Assembly (NCBI GenBank): GCA_030512295.1
Contig: JAULSR010000010.1
Location: 434,001 to 498,000, forward strand
From: Bombardia bombarda
Taxonomy: Eukaryota > Ascomycota > Sordariomycetes > Sordariales > Lasiosphaeriaceae
DNA length: 64,000 bases
Reading direction: 5' to 3'
In this document: positions 21,535 through 32,778 of the stretch, piece by piece
Layout of the letters: every line of letters begins with the position of its first letter
How positions within the stretch are numbered: the stretch's first letter is position 1
Position numbers and translations under genes: made by a program
The notes under the pieces: generated by a model
Databases searched by the model: none
The model's input: the letters and a program-made list of their open reading frames with translations, nothing else
Told to the model about the DNA's origin: nothing

Positions 21535-23439
21535 ATGGCTAGCACTCTCCGCCGCCGATTGTTCTGGGCCGGCACCACACCCTCCGCGTCCCCGACGCCC
21601 TCGCCGGCGCCAACACCCGGCGCAGAGACCCCCGAGAAGAGCGGCGATGAGGCCGCCACCACGGCCTCTGGCCACCGTCGGGGAAAGCCCAAAGCCCAGC
21701 CGAAGAAGCGCAAAACGACCCTCATCTTTCTCCTGGGTAGCTTGTTTGGTATCATCGCGGCCGGCTTCTTCGCCAAAAGCAATGACTTGATCGACTTCCC
21801 CGAGATCGGGGAGCTGAGCATGGACAGTATGTTTAATGTGCTGCCGGCCGGTTTAGTGAAGGACATGCGGGACCTGGTCAATGGTGAGCGCGACTACCTC
21901 GAGAGCTACGACGCCTTCTCAGTCGGGCTCAAGGTCCGCTCCGAGGGCCTGGTGGCCGACCACCCCATGGTCATGGTCCCCGGCGTCATCTCCACCGGCC
22001 TCGAGTCCTGGGGCACATCCAACATCTCTCGGCCGTACTTCAGGAAGCGACTGTGGGGCAGCTGGAGCATGATGAGGGCGCTGGTGATGGAGAAGGAGGT
22101 CTGGAAGAAGCACATCATGCTGGACAAGCTGACAGGACTGGATCCCCCTGACATCAAGCTGCGCGCCGCGCAGGGCTTCGATGCGACCGACTTTTTCATC
22201 ACGGGCTACTGGATCTGGAACAAGATCATTGAGAATCTCGCGTCTCTAGGCTACGACCCGACAAACTCCTACACAGCCTCGTATGACTGGAGGCTGGCGT
22301 ATCCGAACCTCGAGGTGCGCGACCAGTACTTCTCAAGGCTCAAGTCCTACATTGAAATGGCGGTCCACCTCCAGAACAGAAAAGCCGTCCTCGCATCGCA
22401 CAGCATGGGCAGCCAAGTTGTCTTCTACTTCTTCCACTGGGTCGCCTCCGACAAGGGGGGCAAGGGCGGCGACGACTGGGTTGAGAAACACATCGATGCC
22501 TGGATCAACGTCAGCGGGTGCATGCTCGGCGCCGTCAAGGGTGTTTCCGCCATCCTCTCGGGCGAGATGCGCGACACGGCGCAGCTCAACACCTTCGCCG
22601 TCTACGGGCTCGAAAAGTTCCTTAGCAAGGACGAACGCGCCGAGATCTTCCGCGCCATGCCGGGCATATCATCTATGCTGCCCATGGGCGGCAACGCCAT
22701 CTGGGGCGACCTCGACGGCGCGCCCGACGACATGCCGGGGCAGGAGCAGAGCTTTGGGTCGTTCCTCAACTTCCGCGTCGGGCAGAACTGGACCACGCCC
22801 AGTGTGAACTACACGGTGAACCAGGCCATGGAGTACTTGTTCAACACCACCGAGGACTGGTATCAGGACCAGGTCAAGGGGAGCTACTCCCAGGGGGTGG
22901 CCCACACCACAGCCGAGGTCGAGGCCAACGAGCACGACCCGCGCAAGTGGATCAACCCGCTCGAGAGCCGGCTGCCGCGCGCGCCCAGCCTCAAGATCTA
23001 CTGCTTCTACGGCGTGGGCAAGCCGACGGAGCGCGCATACTACTACAAGCCGCCGGATGCGGGGATCCTGACGAAACTGAACATCACCATCGACACAGGC
23101 CTAACGCAGGGCGAGGTCGACCATGGCGTCATGATGGGCGAGGGCGACGGCACCGTCAACCTCATGAGCACGGGGTACATGTGCAACCGCGGCTGGAAGA
23201 TCAAGAGGTACAACCCGGCGGGCGTGAAAGTGACGGTCGTCGAGATGCCGCACGAGCCGGAGCGGTTCAACCCTAGAGGTGGGCCAAACACGGCTGATCA
23301 TGTGGATATTCTGGGGAGGCAGAATCTGAACGAGTATATCTTGAAGGTGGCAGCGGGCAAGGGCGATTCCATTGTTGATAGTGTGGTTAGTAATATTTTG
23401 GAGTATGCGGATAAGGCGAAGGTATATGAGGAAGAGTAG
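21535..23439 (+). CDS. LRO1: Phospholipid:diacylglycerol acyltransferase (PDAT/Lro1), 634 aa
   Basis: Makes triacylglycerol by moving the sn-2 acyl chain of a phospholipid to diacylglycerol, without acyl-CoA, at the ER. The gene is a single uninterrupted frame. Residues 1-60 are a cytosolic Pro/Thr/Lys-rich head ending in the basic KKRK. A membrane anchor follows at about 61-80 (TTLIFLLGSLFGIIAAGFF), giving a type II protein with a lumenal catalytic domain. That domain is an LCAT-like alpha/beta-hydrolase: lid region with PGVISTGLESW (about 150), nucleophile Ser290 in ASHSMGSQ, acid Asp538 in GEGDGTVNL and His589 in TADHVDILGR. SYDWRLAYPNLE, before the nucleophile, is also family-typical. Potential N-glycosylation sites (e.g. 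NTT, NIT) sit in the lumenal part. The length matches fungal Lro1. All three catalytic residues are present. Confidence 0.95.
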   Translation: MASTLRRRLFWAGTTPSASPTPSPAPTPGAETPEKSGDEAATTASGHRRGKPKAQPKKRKTTLIFLLGSLFGIIAAGFFAKSNDLIDFPEIGELSMDSMFNVLPAGLVKDMRDLVNGERDYLESYDAFSVGLKVRSEGLVADHPMVMVPGVISTGLESWGTSNISRPYFRKRLWGSWSMMRALVMEKEVWKKHIMLDKLTGLDPPDIKLRAAQGFDATDFFITGYWIWNKIIENLASLGYDPTNSYTASYDWRLAYPNLEVRDQYFSRLKSYIEMAVHLQNRKAVLASHSMGSQVVFYFFHWVASDKGGKGGDDWVEKHIDAWINVSGCMLGAVKGVSAILSGEMRDTAQLNTFAVYGLEKFLSKDERAEIFRAMPGISSMLPMGGNAIWGDLDGAPDDMPGQEQSFGSFLNFRVGQNWTTPSVNYTVNQAMEYLFNTTEDWYQDQVKGSYSQGVAHTTAEVEANEHDPRKWINPLESRLPRAPSLKIYCFYGVGKPTERAYYYKPPDAGILTKLNITIDTGLTQGEVDHGVMMGEGDGTVNLMSTGYMCNRGWKIKRYNPAGVKVTVVEMPHEPERFNPRGGPNTADHVDILGRQNLNEYILKVAAGKGDSIVDSVVSNILEYADKAKVYEEE

Positions 23440-24771
23440 GAGGAGCGGAATATGTGTACATCATGAATAGACAGGGACATTGGGAGGGCGTTTCTCGGGG
23501 TCATGGCGGTTATGTTTGTTTGCTTTTTGATACAGAATGGCCTGACACGGAGGCCTTATATACATGTACACTGGGTGTCATGCAGGCGGCATAGATGTTG
23601 TTTGTTTGCAATTGTTGTAATGGGAGGGAGGGGAGGGCATATCATAACCAGCTTGCGGCGTGAACATGTATCGATAACAAAATGATACCCTTGTTGACTG
23701 TTTGTCATTCTCCCTTTGATTCGCTATTGGTCCATCTTGTCTTGGAGAATAAAACGTCTAGGTATATACATCGGAAAAACAAAGCAGGCCTGTGATGAAC
23801 GAGAGCCAAACTGAAAGGTGGTGAATAACTATATCAAATAAAATACAGAATTTACACAGTAGGAGTCGCTTGAAAGGGAGAAGGGCATCGAGAGTTAGAG
23901 TTGCAATTCGTTGCTGCCAGCCAGGGGGCATCCTTGTTTGAACGTGGTCGATCCCCATATCCCCAGCGCTCTGGCCCGTGCTTGCGAAACCAGCGCCAAA
24001 CCGGGACAAGCATCTGACGCTGGGATGTCGATTACTGGCTTACAACCTTGCCCCACTTTTGAAGACCTCTGAAAGCCTTTTCATACTTCTCAACAGTACA
24101 ATCTCAGCACAGACCCACCAATTCGCATGCAGCCTGTCCTTAAACTACTTACAATCGCAGCTTTCTCAATTTTAAAGCTTTTAAAAAGGTTGCATCGCAA
24201 GTCGATTATTTACTAGCTAAAAATGCTTTCGATCAATACCATATAGTATATAGAAATGTGGTTGTTCTGATGCATCGATTCTGAGTCTTGGGGTTAGCAA
24301 ATGGACTTTGCGAAAAAGTGTCGACCTAGAAATGAAGAAGTGGGTGGTGACAGCGTATTTACCTAATACCTACATTACATGCAGATATTACAGTGGTTAC
24401 TTTGCCAAGGTTGTAAGCCAGGTAATCGACACCGAAGCTGGGCCCTTGGGCAAATAAACTGGGGTCTCCAACCCATCCATCGCAAAGCCCCTCCTCCCCT
24501 ATCTAATCCAATCTGCAGAAAGAGGTCACAAGTTACATCCCATTCATTCGCTGCGCGCCCACGACGTCGTTCCTGGTGGGTAGGCAGACGGTGTACGTCA
24601 AAGACAAACAATAACACAGAGGCTACCAAGTCCTTGACACACGACCACTGGGGATTAATATAGAAGAAAACGAGGCATGCGCAAACTACACGTTCACGGA
24701 TACCATCAAGCACGTTACTCGTGATGCCCCCGGAATTATAAACCCCGCGTTGGAGCTGTTCGCTTGAGAAC
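23440..24771. other. Intergenic, 3' UTR and promoter
   Basis: Tandem + strand neighbours, so this holds the PDAT 3' UTR and the LDB17 promoter and 5' UTR. A G-rich GGGAGG run lies at about 23621-23637. No gene is supported. Confidence 0.5.
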
Positions 24772-26642
24772 ATGGCAGAACACGACGTCACCGACGCCGC
24801 CCCCTTTGAGAACGAGCAGCAGTTCTGGCAAGGTCAGTCGACCACTCCAACATTCACCGGCTTTGTGGGCGAATACTGATTAGACCTGATCCTTTTCTCC
24901 AGCCTTGAACGATACTTTGTCTTCACCCTGCGCGACCTACGAGGAGCTCGACGACGCTTTGCGCGCATGGCTCGGCCTGGTCTCGAAGGAGCGGGACCGC
25001 TACCTGGATGACGAAAATGAAATTGCGACGTGCTCCCAGAAGCTGCGAGACAGCCCGATATTCTGCACACGGGAGAACTACGTGCGCACGCAAATCATCC
25101 ACAGCCTTTTGCAGGAGGACGGCTTTGGGTACATCCATGGCATTGCCAACTTCTTGTTACTCGACGGCCGCGCCGAGGAGGACACCTTCAGGAAAATGGT
25201 CAGCGAGGGCTGCTTTGGTCGGCTGATAGAGCTCATCAAGAGCTGCGGCCAACAAGACCGTCGGCTCCACCGTCTCTTGCTGCAGCTGCTATACGAGATG
25301 TCTCGAATCGAGTGCCTGCGCCTCGATGACATGATTCAGGTCGACGACGGATTCGTTACCTATCTCTTTCAGCTTATCGAGTCTCTGTGTGATGATGTGG
25401 ATGATCCCTACCACTATCCAGTGATCCGCGTTCTGGTCCGTCTGCCCCCACATCTGCCCTAAGTCCTGTTTTATCGTGTAATAGCTAGCTGACTGGGAAA
25501 ACACATGCATATAGCTGGTCTTAAACGAACAGTACATGATCGCCTCGACCTCTTCAGCAGTCGACGCCACCTCGCCCTCGACAGCAGCACTAACAAACCG
25601 AGTCGTCAAGGTCCTCAGCGTCCACGGCCCCTCGTTCCGCACCTTTGGCGAGAACATCATCCTGCTCCTGAACCGCGCAGCCGAAACAGCAGAACAGCTG
25701 CTCATTCTGAAGCTTCTATACCTGCTTTTCACCACAAAGGCTACATACGACTACTTCTACGTCAACGACCTGCGTGTCCTTCTCGACGTCATCATCCGCA
25801 ATCTCCTCGACCTGCCCAGCGAGATGAACAACCTGCGGCACACATATCTCCGCGTCCTCGCCCCCTTACTCGCCCACACACAGCTGAGCCATCCCCCGCA
25901 TTACAAACGGGAACAGATCCTCAGCCTCCTCGACATTCTCCGCGGCTCCGGCAGTGTGCACTTCAACGCACCCGAACCCACCACCCTGCGTCTAGTCGAG
26001 CGCGTCGCAAAGACGCCCTGGCTGCTCATCCGTGACGACGAGGTCGAGCCGGAGGCGAAATCCTCCCCACCCCTGGCTAAAAAATACCTCCTGGGCAGCC
26101 TCACCCAGGCGCAGAGCGCTAGCACCGTCAGCGTCGTGGCCAACGTCATGGAGAAGCCGGGGGTCAAGACGCCAAGCAGGAAACTAGAAATCGCTACGAG
26201 CGATACCGCCAAGGACGAGGAACAACAGCAGGAGAGGCAGGAGCATGAGAAGGACCCTGCGCCGTGGGCGCCGCAGCAGCCCAGGACGCTGAGGGCGCAT
26301 AAATCGCTGCCCGAGGTGCCCAAGCATCGCCATGGCGTGCCGATGGTGCGTCTTCCTCAAAACAACCACAACACAGATGTGACAACGACACCTACTTCGC
26401 CACTTATGAATGGGCACGGGGACGGGACGACACCGCCGCAACCGCCGCCGACGAGGAGGTCGCCGCCAAAGGTGCCGCCGCTGCCGAGAAAGATGCCCCC
26501 TAAACTACCTCCGCCAAGGAGGAGGACGAAGCTCAGGACGGCGAGCGGGGCGGCCGAGGTGATGGCGATGGACGTGGCGGCGGCGGCGGCGGCGGTGGAG
26601 GCGATTTCGCTGTCGCCGGCGGGGACAACGCCTGTCTCATGA
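24772..26642 (+). CDS. LDB17: Ldb17/Dip1/SPIN90-type Arp2/3 regulator, 573 aa
   Basis: Members bind Arp2/3 complex and seed linear actin filaments at endocytic patches, or tune patch assembly. Three exons: 24772-24832, 24903-25435 and 25515-26642. Introns are 24833-24902 (GTCAGT...CCAG) and 25436-25514 (GTCCGT...ATAG). The second join gives VIRVL|LVLNEQYM, restoring a conserved helix. Residues 1 to about 400 form the leucine-rich helical SPIN90/Ldb17 domain, with NYVRTQIIHSLL, LLLQLLYEMSRIECL, TFGENIILLLNRAAE, LYLLFTTKATYDYFYVNDL and LRHTYLRVLAPLL. The C-terminal 170 residues are disordered. They hold Gln/Glu-rich, then Pro-rich SH3-ligand-like segments (PPQPPPTRRSPPKVPP, PPKLPPPRRR), as expected for an endocytic adaptor. 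An alanine run lies near the end. Confidence 0.88.
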
Positions 26643-27824
26643 TGATTATGAAAGATAATGATGACTACTGGTATTGGAAAAGAACTATTATTAACAGTTG
26701 AGTTTTTGGCGGTTTCATGAGAGAGTTGCAGATGAGCTAGTATTGTTATTGGTACTTGGAGAGGAGGGGAGAATGACGAGAGGAAATGGGGGAAGTGATA
26801 AGTGATAATAATTATGAATGACAGGGTTCGCTGACCTTGTGGTCTAGCGTGGTGGTCGTCTTATTTTGGATGGGTAGATGGATGGATTGATACTTTTTTG
26901 GTGGTGGCAAGGCGTCTAGCAGACGCACTGCGGGTGAGTACGTCTTAGCCACGGACAGCATAGCAAAGCATATACGGACGTGCGTGCGTATGCTCCTATT
27001 GGGGGGCTGCGATGACAGCCTGGGCAGGCTGGACAGTATGTGGTATTCTGTTGGATTGATACCACACTCTTCATTATTTAGTAAGGTGCCTTTACCGGTA
27101 CTCTTCTTGTCTTGGAATAATATTCTATCAAGGAAGGGTGTGATGAGTCTGGCACTGTGAACGAAGCCCCTTTTCTACTGGCGAGGAGCCCGTCGGTGAC
27201 TGAGGTAGTTTGTTGAAGACTTCCAGCTGGCTGCCTTGATTCTTCAGGAATAAAGAAGCGATGAATTAAAGATCATACATTCTTATTCAGAGTACAGGAC
27301 TAGGTAGTATATACTGGACTCCTGGAGGGCTTGGCACATATCGAACCCTAACCCGGAATATCAAAATTGTCCGTTTTCAAGGTCTTGGCAGTTAAAGACT
27401 GGACCCACTCCCCTGCCGTTGTCGCCGGGCTCGGGCCTTCCTCGGGTTGGTCTCGCGCCCGCGGTCTGTTAGCGTCCGATGCACCTAGGAAATTTGTTGA
27501 AGCTTCCCGCCAGTCGATGGACAATTGGCAGTTGCATCTTTACGCCAATCCACGCCAATCCACCCACCCGTCCATCCGCCTCTCACCACCAATCTCCCAA
27601 GACCGAGTCATTGACACTACACATCGCTCAAGCCCCGACCAAAACAGAAAGGAAAAACACAGACGACGCGCAAATAACGAACGACGCCCATCCTCTTACC
27701 ATAGGGAGCGCGAGAGCGAGAGCGAGAGCGAGAGAGAGCAAGAGCGTCGCGCGCCGTCGCCGCTCGGGAACACATTGGGGAAGATAAACACACATATACA
27801 CCACACAGCATCACAACCTAAAAG
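26643..27824. other. Intergenic, 3' UTR and promoter of uS17m
   Basis: No gene is supported. AACCCTAACCC lies at 27344-27354, about 470 bp upstream of the uS17m start. A GAGAGC repeat lies at 27711-27738 in the presumed 5' UTR, about 90-110 bp before the start codon. Confidence 0.5.
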
Positions 27825-28448
27825 ATGGCCTCCACCGTAGCGGCGTCCGTCCTCAAGTCCATGAAGAGGCCAGCCCCTTTCCGGGAGCTGCACGGCGTCG
27901 TCGTGTCGTCGGGTCTGCAGCCCAAGACGATCAAGGTCCGCGTGGGCGGGACCGAGTGGAACAACTTTCTCAAAAAGGTAAACTCCTCCCTCTTCCCCCC
28001 CTTCCATCCTATACATATATACATCGGCCATCACGCTAACACCTAACCCCCACAGTCCTTCAACAAGCCAAAAACCTACCTCGTCCACGACCCCGCCGAC
28101 TCGGTCCGCACCGGCGACGTCGTGGCCATCACCCCCGGCGAGCGCACCTCCAAGATGAAGCGCCACGTCGTCAAGTCCATCATCGCGCCCGCCGGCGTGC
28201 CCGCCGAGGAGCGCCCCGCCGTGCCGACCGAGGACCAGCGCTGGGCCGACCGCGTCGCCCGCAAGATCGCCAAGGAGGAGCGCAAGGTCCTGCGCGACGT
28301 CGTCGAGCGTGCCGAGCGCTCCACCGTCTACGCCGACCAGATGCTGCGCCGCGCCCAGAGGGAGACGGCGCTCCGGCAGAGGTTAATGGTTACTGGCGGT
28401 GGTGGGAGGCCGGCTGCCGCGGGTGCGGAGACAGAGGCAAAGGTATAA
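27825..28448 (+). CDS. MRPS17: Mitochondrial small-subunit ribosomal protein uS17m, 181 aa
   Basis: Component of the mitochondrial 37S ribosomal subunit with an OB fold that binds small-subunit rRNA. Two exons: 27825-27977 and 28056-28448. Intron 27978-28055 starts GTAAAC and ends CACAG after a CCTAAC branch point; the join reads NNFLKK|SFNKPKTYLVHD. Core motifs are ELHGVVVSSGLQPKTIKVRV (residues 21-40), KTYLVHDPADSVRTGDVVAI and SKMKRHVVKSIIAP. The second half (about 110-181) is a charged helical extension not found in bacterial S17 but common in fungal mitochondrial homologues. The N-terminus (MASTVAASVLKSMKRPA) looks like a short basic targeting sequence. Confidence 0.93.
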
Positions 28449-29209
28449 GAGATGATTTGGGGAGGGAGAGATGGGGTGGTAGAGCCCCGAGGATTAAAGA
28501 TCTGGATGGACCGGACTGGACTGATGCTCCGCTACTAGAAAAGGTAGCGTGTCGTGTAAGAGAGAAAGAGGTGGAGAGAGAACGAGATTCTTGTACATTT
28601 CTTGTTGCCGTCATGTATTGTACAATACCACATTAAAAAGGGAAGAGGGATGGCGTGACCAAAAGTTCTCCCCTGAAAATAGATAGGGGGAATAGGGAAA
28701 ACACGGACTCAGTAGACGAGCTAACGATCACCATATCCAAAAGTTGCAGACAGACATATCTACAGTTTACTTTAACATGGCCCATCTACGAAAATATCAA
28801 CGTGTACTTGGTAGACAGCTAAAAGAAATTTAACCTGAAATCAGCTTCACTTCATGATAGATCTTCTTTTTCGTATTGTATTGCTGGCTTGTCTTCCGTT
28901 GACTCAATTGACTCATTCATCCACTCGCATGGATGATCGTATACTCATTGGGTGCCGCTGCCGCAGAGTTATCTCCTTCAGCGAGACTCTCAAGACAGTA
29001 AATACAACCAAGACGACCAACTATAAACATACTCTCATCGCCACACCAGCCAACATCATGGTAGTCTAGTCGCCCAGCTCAGGCAGCCAACTTCTCACAC
29101 ATCTATCCTATCCCGCTTCACCACTCCAACTCCCATGCAAACAAAAACAACATCATTCATAATAATGCAAATGCTTCTTCACCCATTGTCCCAACCCTCC
29201 CTTCCTACC
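28449..29209. other. Convergent intergenic region
   Basis: Between the 3' ends of uS17m (+) and the Sap1-like gene (-). I see nothing beyond two presumed 3' UTRs. Confidence 0.5.
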
Positions 29210-32009
29210 TTATCCACCGCGCTCCCCAAATTCCACCGCCCAGTCCTCGTACTGCTTCAAGCCCGCCTTGCTCACGCTCGGCCGGATGGTCGCCAAGCTC
29301 GCCACAAAGTCAGACAGCTCGATCGGCCGGATCTCATCCATAGTCATGCGCAGCAATGCCTCCCCGAGCGACCTCAGCGGGCCCATGGCCGCGTCCTTGG
29401 CCAGCGCCGTGATGTCTGATCCGGAGAATCCTAATACACAAAACACATCAGTCAGCAACTTGTAATCGGATGAGAACTCGGCCAGAGAAACATAATCGTA
29501 ATAAAGCCAAAGAAAACGAAGAAAAAGCAAAAGGAGAACTCACCATCCGTCAACCCCACCAACCTCACAATCTCCTCCTCCCCCAACGTATGCTGCTGAC
29601 TCCTCAACAACGTTTCAATCTGCACCCTCCTCGTCTCCGCCTCCGGCAGCGGTATATACTGCCTCCTCACAAACCGCCTCCGCGCCGCCTCATCAATCGC
29701 CCACGGCAGATTCGTCGCCGCCAGCACCAACACCCTATTCGCATCCCCCCTCTCCCTCTCCCTCTCCGTCGTGACCTCCCTTCCCGCCGCCGCCCTCTGC
29801 AAATCACTCCACTGTATCAAAAACTCCGTCTTGATCCTCCTCGTCGCCTCGTGCTCGCCCGACCCGCTCCGCTGCGACAACAACGAATCAATCTCGTCCA
29901 CAAAAATGATACTCGGCGCCAGAGTCTTGGCCAGCACAAACAGCGCCCGCACCAGCTTCTCCGACTCGCCCAGGTACTTGCTCGTCAGACTACTGGCTGA
30001 GATGGAAAAGAAGGTCGAGTGCGACTCGGTCGCGACCGCGCGCGCCAGCATCGTCTTGCCCGTGCCGGGCGGGCCGAAGAGCAGCATGCCGCGCGCCGGC
30101 TCGCGCAGGCCCATGAACAGGTCCGGGCGCAGGAACGGGTAGACGACCGTCTCGCGCAGCGCGTTCTTGGCTACTTCGAGCCCGGCGATGTCGCCCCAGT
30201 GTACCTCGTCGCCTTGCACGACGATCTCGTTGAGGATCTGCTTGGCCGCGTGCTCGTCTACGCCCGTGGGGAGCTTCTTGAGGATGGCGGCTTTGCGCTT
30301 TTTCCAGTCCGCTGCCGCCTTGCTGTCTGGGTCGTCGTTGTCGTTGTCGTCTGAGCCGCTTTTGTCTGATTCTTTGGCTGCTAGTGGGGTGTCGATAACG
30401 ATGGAGACCTCTCTTTGGGCGGCGGCTTCTTTGCGTTTCTGTCGGACTGCGCGTCGACGGCTCTGGAGGGATGAATCCTCGGCGCTGGAGGAGGACAGGC
30501 GCAGCTCGGTCTGGCTTCGTCTTTGTCTGGGTCCAGTGCCGGGTGTGTTGTTGGTGCTGGTGGTGGTGGTGCCCTGGGGCGCAGATCTGCTTGCCGCAGA
30601 ACGGCCCTTGCTGGCGGAGGATAGCGGTGTCTGACCTACAGGTTTGCGTGTGATAATGGTTGGATCGGAGAATGTTTTCTTCCCCATGCTCCTCTCCACC
30701 GGATCTCCTGCAGAGCAGGGCACTTCCTCATCTGCATCCTTTCTTGGAACCCTTCTCCGCGGTGTCTGAGGTGGTGCGGTTCTCTGGCGCACGAAGCGCT
30801 CCCTCTCAGGCGACCGTCGATCAGCCGCATCCTTGAGTGTCATTGAGCTGAGCGCGTTCGATGCCGCGCTTATTGATAATGATGATGGTGCTGTTGCCGT
30901 CGCTGGTGCAGCAGTTGCAAAGGGGTATTCGTCAGAATGTCGTGACGGTTTCGGCGACTCTGCGGCGAGTCGTTCTTCTGAAGATCCAGCCGGACTCCTT
31001 GTGCCTGGCGAAACCAGCCTCCTTGAATGACGATCCCATTGCTGCTTGTGTGACGATTCGGGACCTTTTCGTGACGGTTCCAACGAGTATGGGGAACTGG
31101 GGTTTGGTAGTGATATCGTCGAGCTGCTACCCGGGCTCTGGGCTGCATGGTCCTTTTGGGACAGATGGCTCCATGCCAGAGTGGCTGCCTTGCTAGCACC
31201 AGGGCCATCCGCGGGTTTCGTGGATGGACGGCGTAGGCTCGTCTTGGAAGATGTTCTTTCGCCCAGGCGATTGGGCCGTAAGGTAGTTCGCATGGTGTGT
31301 CTTTCTGGGCTGGCCGACCTCGACACCTTCCTTTCTGGAGACGGCATGGGGAGCGGCGGAAGGAGTGGTCTCGAAGCGAAAGGCGAGTCCACTGCCTCTA
31401 TATGGTGCAACCCACAATCTCCAACGACAGCCTGCTCAGACGATGACCTAGTCGGCAGCTCAGGTCTCTTAAGGAGGCCGGGTCGGGAAAGCTCCGTGTA
31501 TGTGACTGCGGGAATGGTGCCACTGCCGATCCAGCCTTTTTCTTGCGGGTTGCCGTTGGTATCTGAAGAGTCGGACGACTTGCTTGGTCTGCCACCGGAT
31601 GATGATGAGTCGGGGTTGGGGGTGGATTCGTGGCGCGACAGACGAAGTGCCTCCAGGAGATCAATCCGTTCCTTACACTGCAGCTCCAGCTGGCGTAGAC
31701 TGTCTACCAGGGCCTTCTCCGTCTCGGAGCGGGGTGTGTAGTTTGGCAGGACTCTGTTAACGTGGTGGTCGTAGATCTGGTCGAGGGCCAGTCTCCAGCA
31801 TCGCATCGCCTCGTCCTCGTTTCCCTGGGGCTCGCAGGTCAGCATTCGCACGGCTGTGACACGAGGGTGCTATACCCGAAACACCTGTCCAGACTTTAGA
31901 CTGCACCTACCTGGCTTTCGTAGTAGACGGCAGTGGAGCATGTCAGGTAGCTCTCGTCGTACGTCTTTTGCAGGACGGACAGCGACACGGCAGCTCTATT
32001 GCGCAGCAT
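29210..32009 (-). CDS. SAP1: MIT-domain AAA ATPase of the Sap1/Yta6 (spastin/fidgetin-like) class, 866 aa
   Basis: Meiotic-clade AAA ATPase; relatives remodel ESCRT or microtubule complexes, but the fungal member's substrate is unclear. Three exons: 32009-31911, 31824-29544 and 29430-29210. For the first intron two AG acceptors exist. Only the one at 31827-31825 keeps the frame, giving YYESQ|GNEDEAMRCWRLALDQIY, a good MIT-domain junction. Residues 1-95 are the MIT domain (SVLQKTYDESYLTCSTAVYY). Residues 100-530 are Ser/Pro/Arg-rich and disordered. The AAA module follows from about 560: VHWGDIAGLEVAKNALRE, Walker A GPPGTGKT at about 617-624, Walker B IIFVDEID, and a second region of homology with AATNLPWAIDEAARRRFVRR. 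The last exon supplies GFSGSDITALAKDAAMGPLR and the C-terminal helix. All ATPase residues appear intact. A short Arg/Glu-rich insertion (TTERERERGD) lies before the second region of homology. Confidence 0.9.
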
Positions 32010-32778
32010 CTTGGGCTGGGACTGTGGTGGTGGGTGTGGGAGTGGGACTGGGAGCTCGAGATGGAGGGGTGTGATGGTTTGTCGTGCACATCACATCACA
32101 TTGGATCACGAGTCTGCGCTATGTAAGCTTAAATGCATTGCAAGACCAAGGAAGTATTCGCAGCAGCTTAGGTATGCAAGCTCGCAAGGTATAGAGGTTG
32201 TGGTTCTGGACTCTCTTGACTGCTGTGTGGATTATACAGGACTAAAGACCCCGTAAAGTGGAAAGTGGACGTGACGATGCGCGGCGTGAGGTGCGTGGGC
32301 TGTCCATCCCAGGTTCCTTGGATACCGCTACAGGGCACCTGATAGGGCGTCTCGAGTTCGCGTAGGGCTGGGTTTAGCGGCTTAGCACGGTGACGTCGAC
32401 GTTTGGAGCGATTGCGGTGCCCCGCATTATATGGAAAGAGTCGGCGGGGCCTAGCCCCTTGGACATGGACCTGAGTGGTATTCACTGCCTTAACCTAGGA
32501 GCGGCTCCATGCACATCTGTGGCTAGGTATGCACGCTCAGTCTCTAAATCGTGTGGTTTTACTTGAAAGAAGCAAGGTTTGACACCGGAGGTCTATCTTC
32601 GTGTTGAAATAGTCTACATTCAAGTTGAAATACCGACGCTGTGGTGGTTGGATTGTTAAGTAGGTAGGGGTTTCCAGAGGTGAACTACCGAATTCAAACA
32701 GACCGCAAAACCATCAAGATGGAGCCTTGGGTACCTAAGATATGCAGCACGCCGAGCTAACAGGCCCTAAACCATAAT
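32010..32778. other. Intergenic, promoter of the Sap1-like gene
   Basis: Tandem minus-strand neighbours. The left part is the Sap1-like promoter and 5' UTR and the right part the COG6 3' flank. A TACCTAAG word occurs at 32732-32739. No gene is seen. Confidence 0.5.

Noticed and set aside
22283..22807. 174-codon plus-strand frame inside PDAT
   Set aside because: Ser/Arg/Thr-rich +1-type shadow of the real PDAT frame.
27339..27360. TCGAACCCTAACCC considered as a tRNA T-arm or telomere remnant
   Set aside because: No acceptor or anticodon stem can be paired around it, and there are fewer than two full telomere units.
31046..31741. 231-codon plus-strand open frame
   Set aside because: It is antisense to the disordered Ser/Arg-rich region of the Sap1-like ATPase, which commonly creates long antisense frames.
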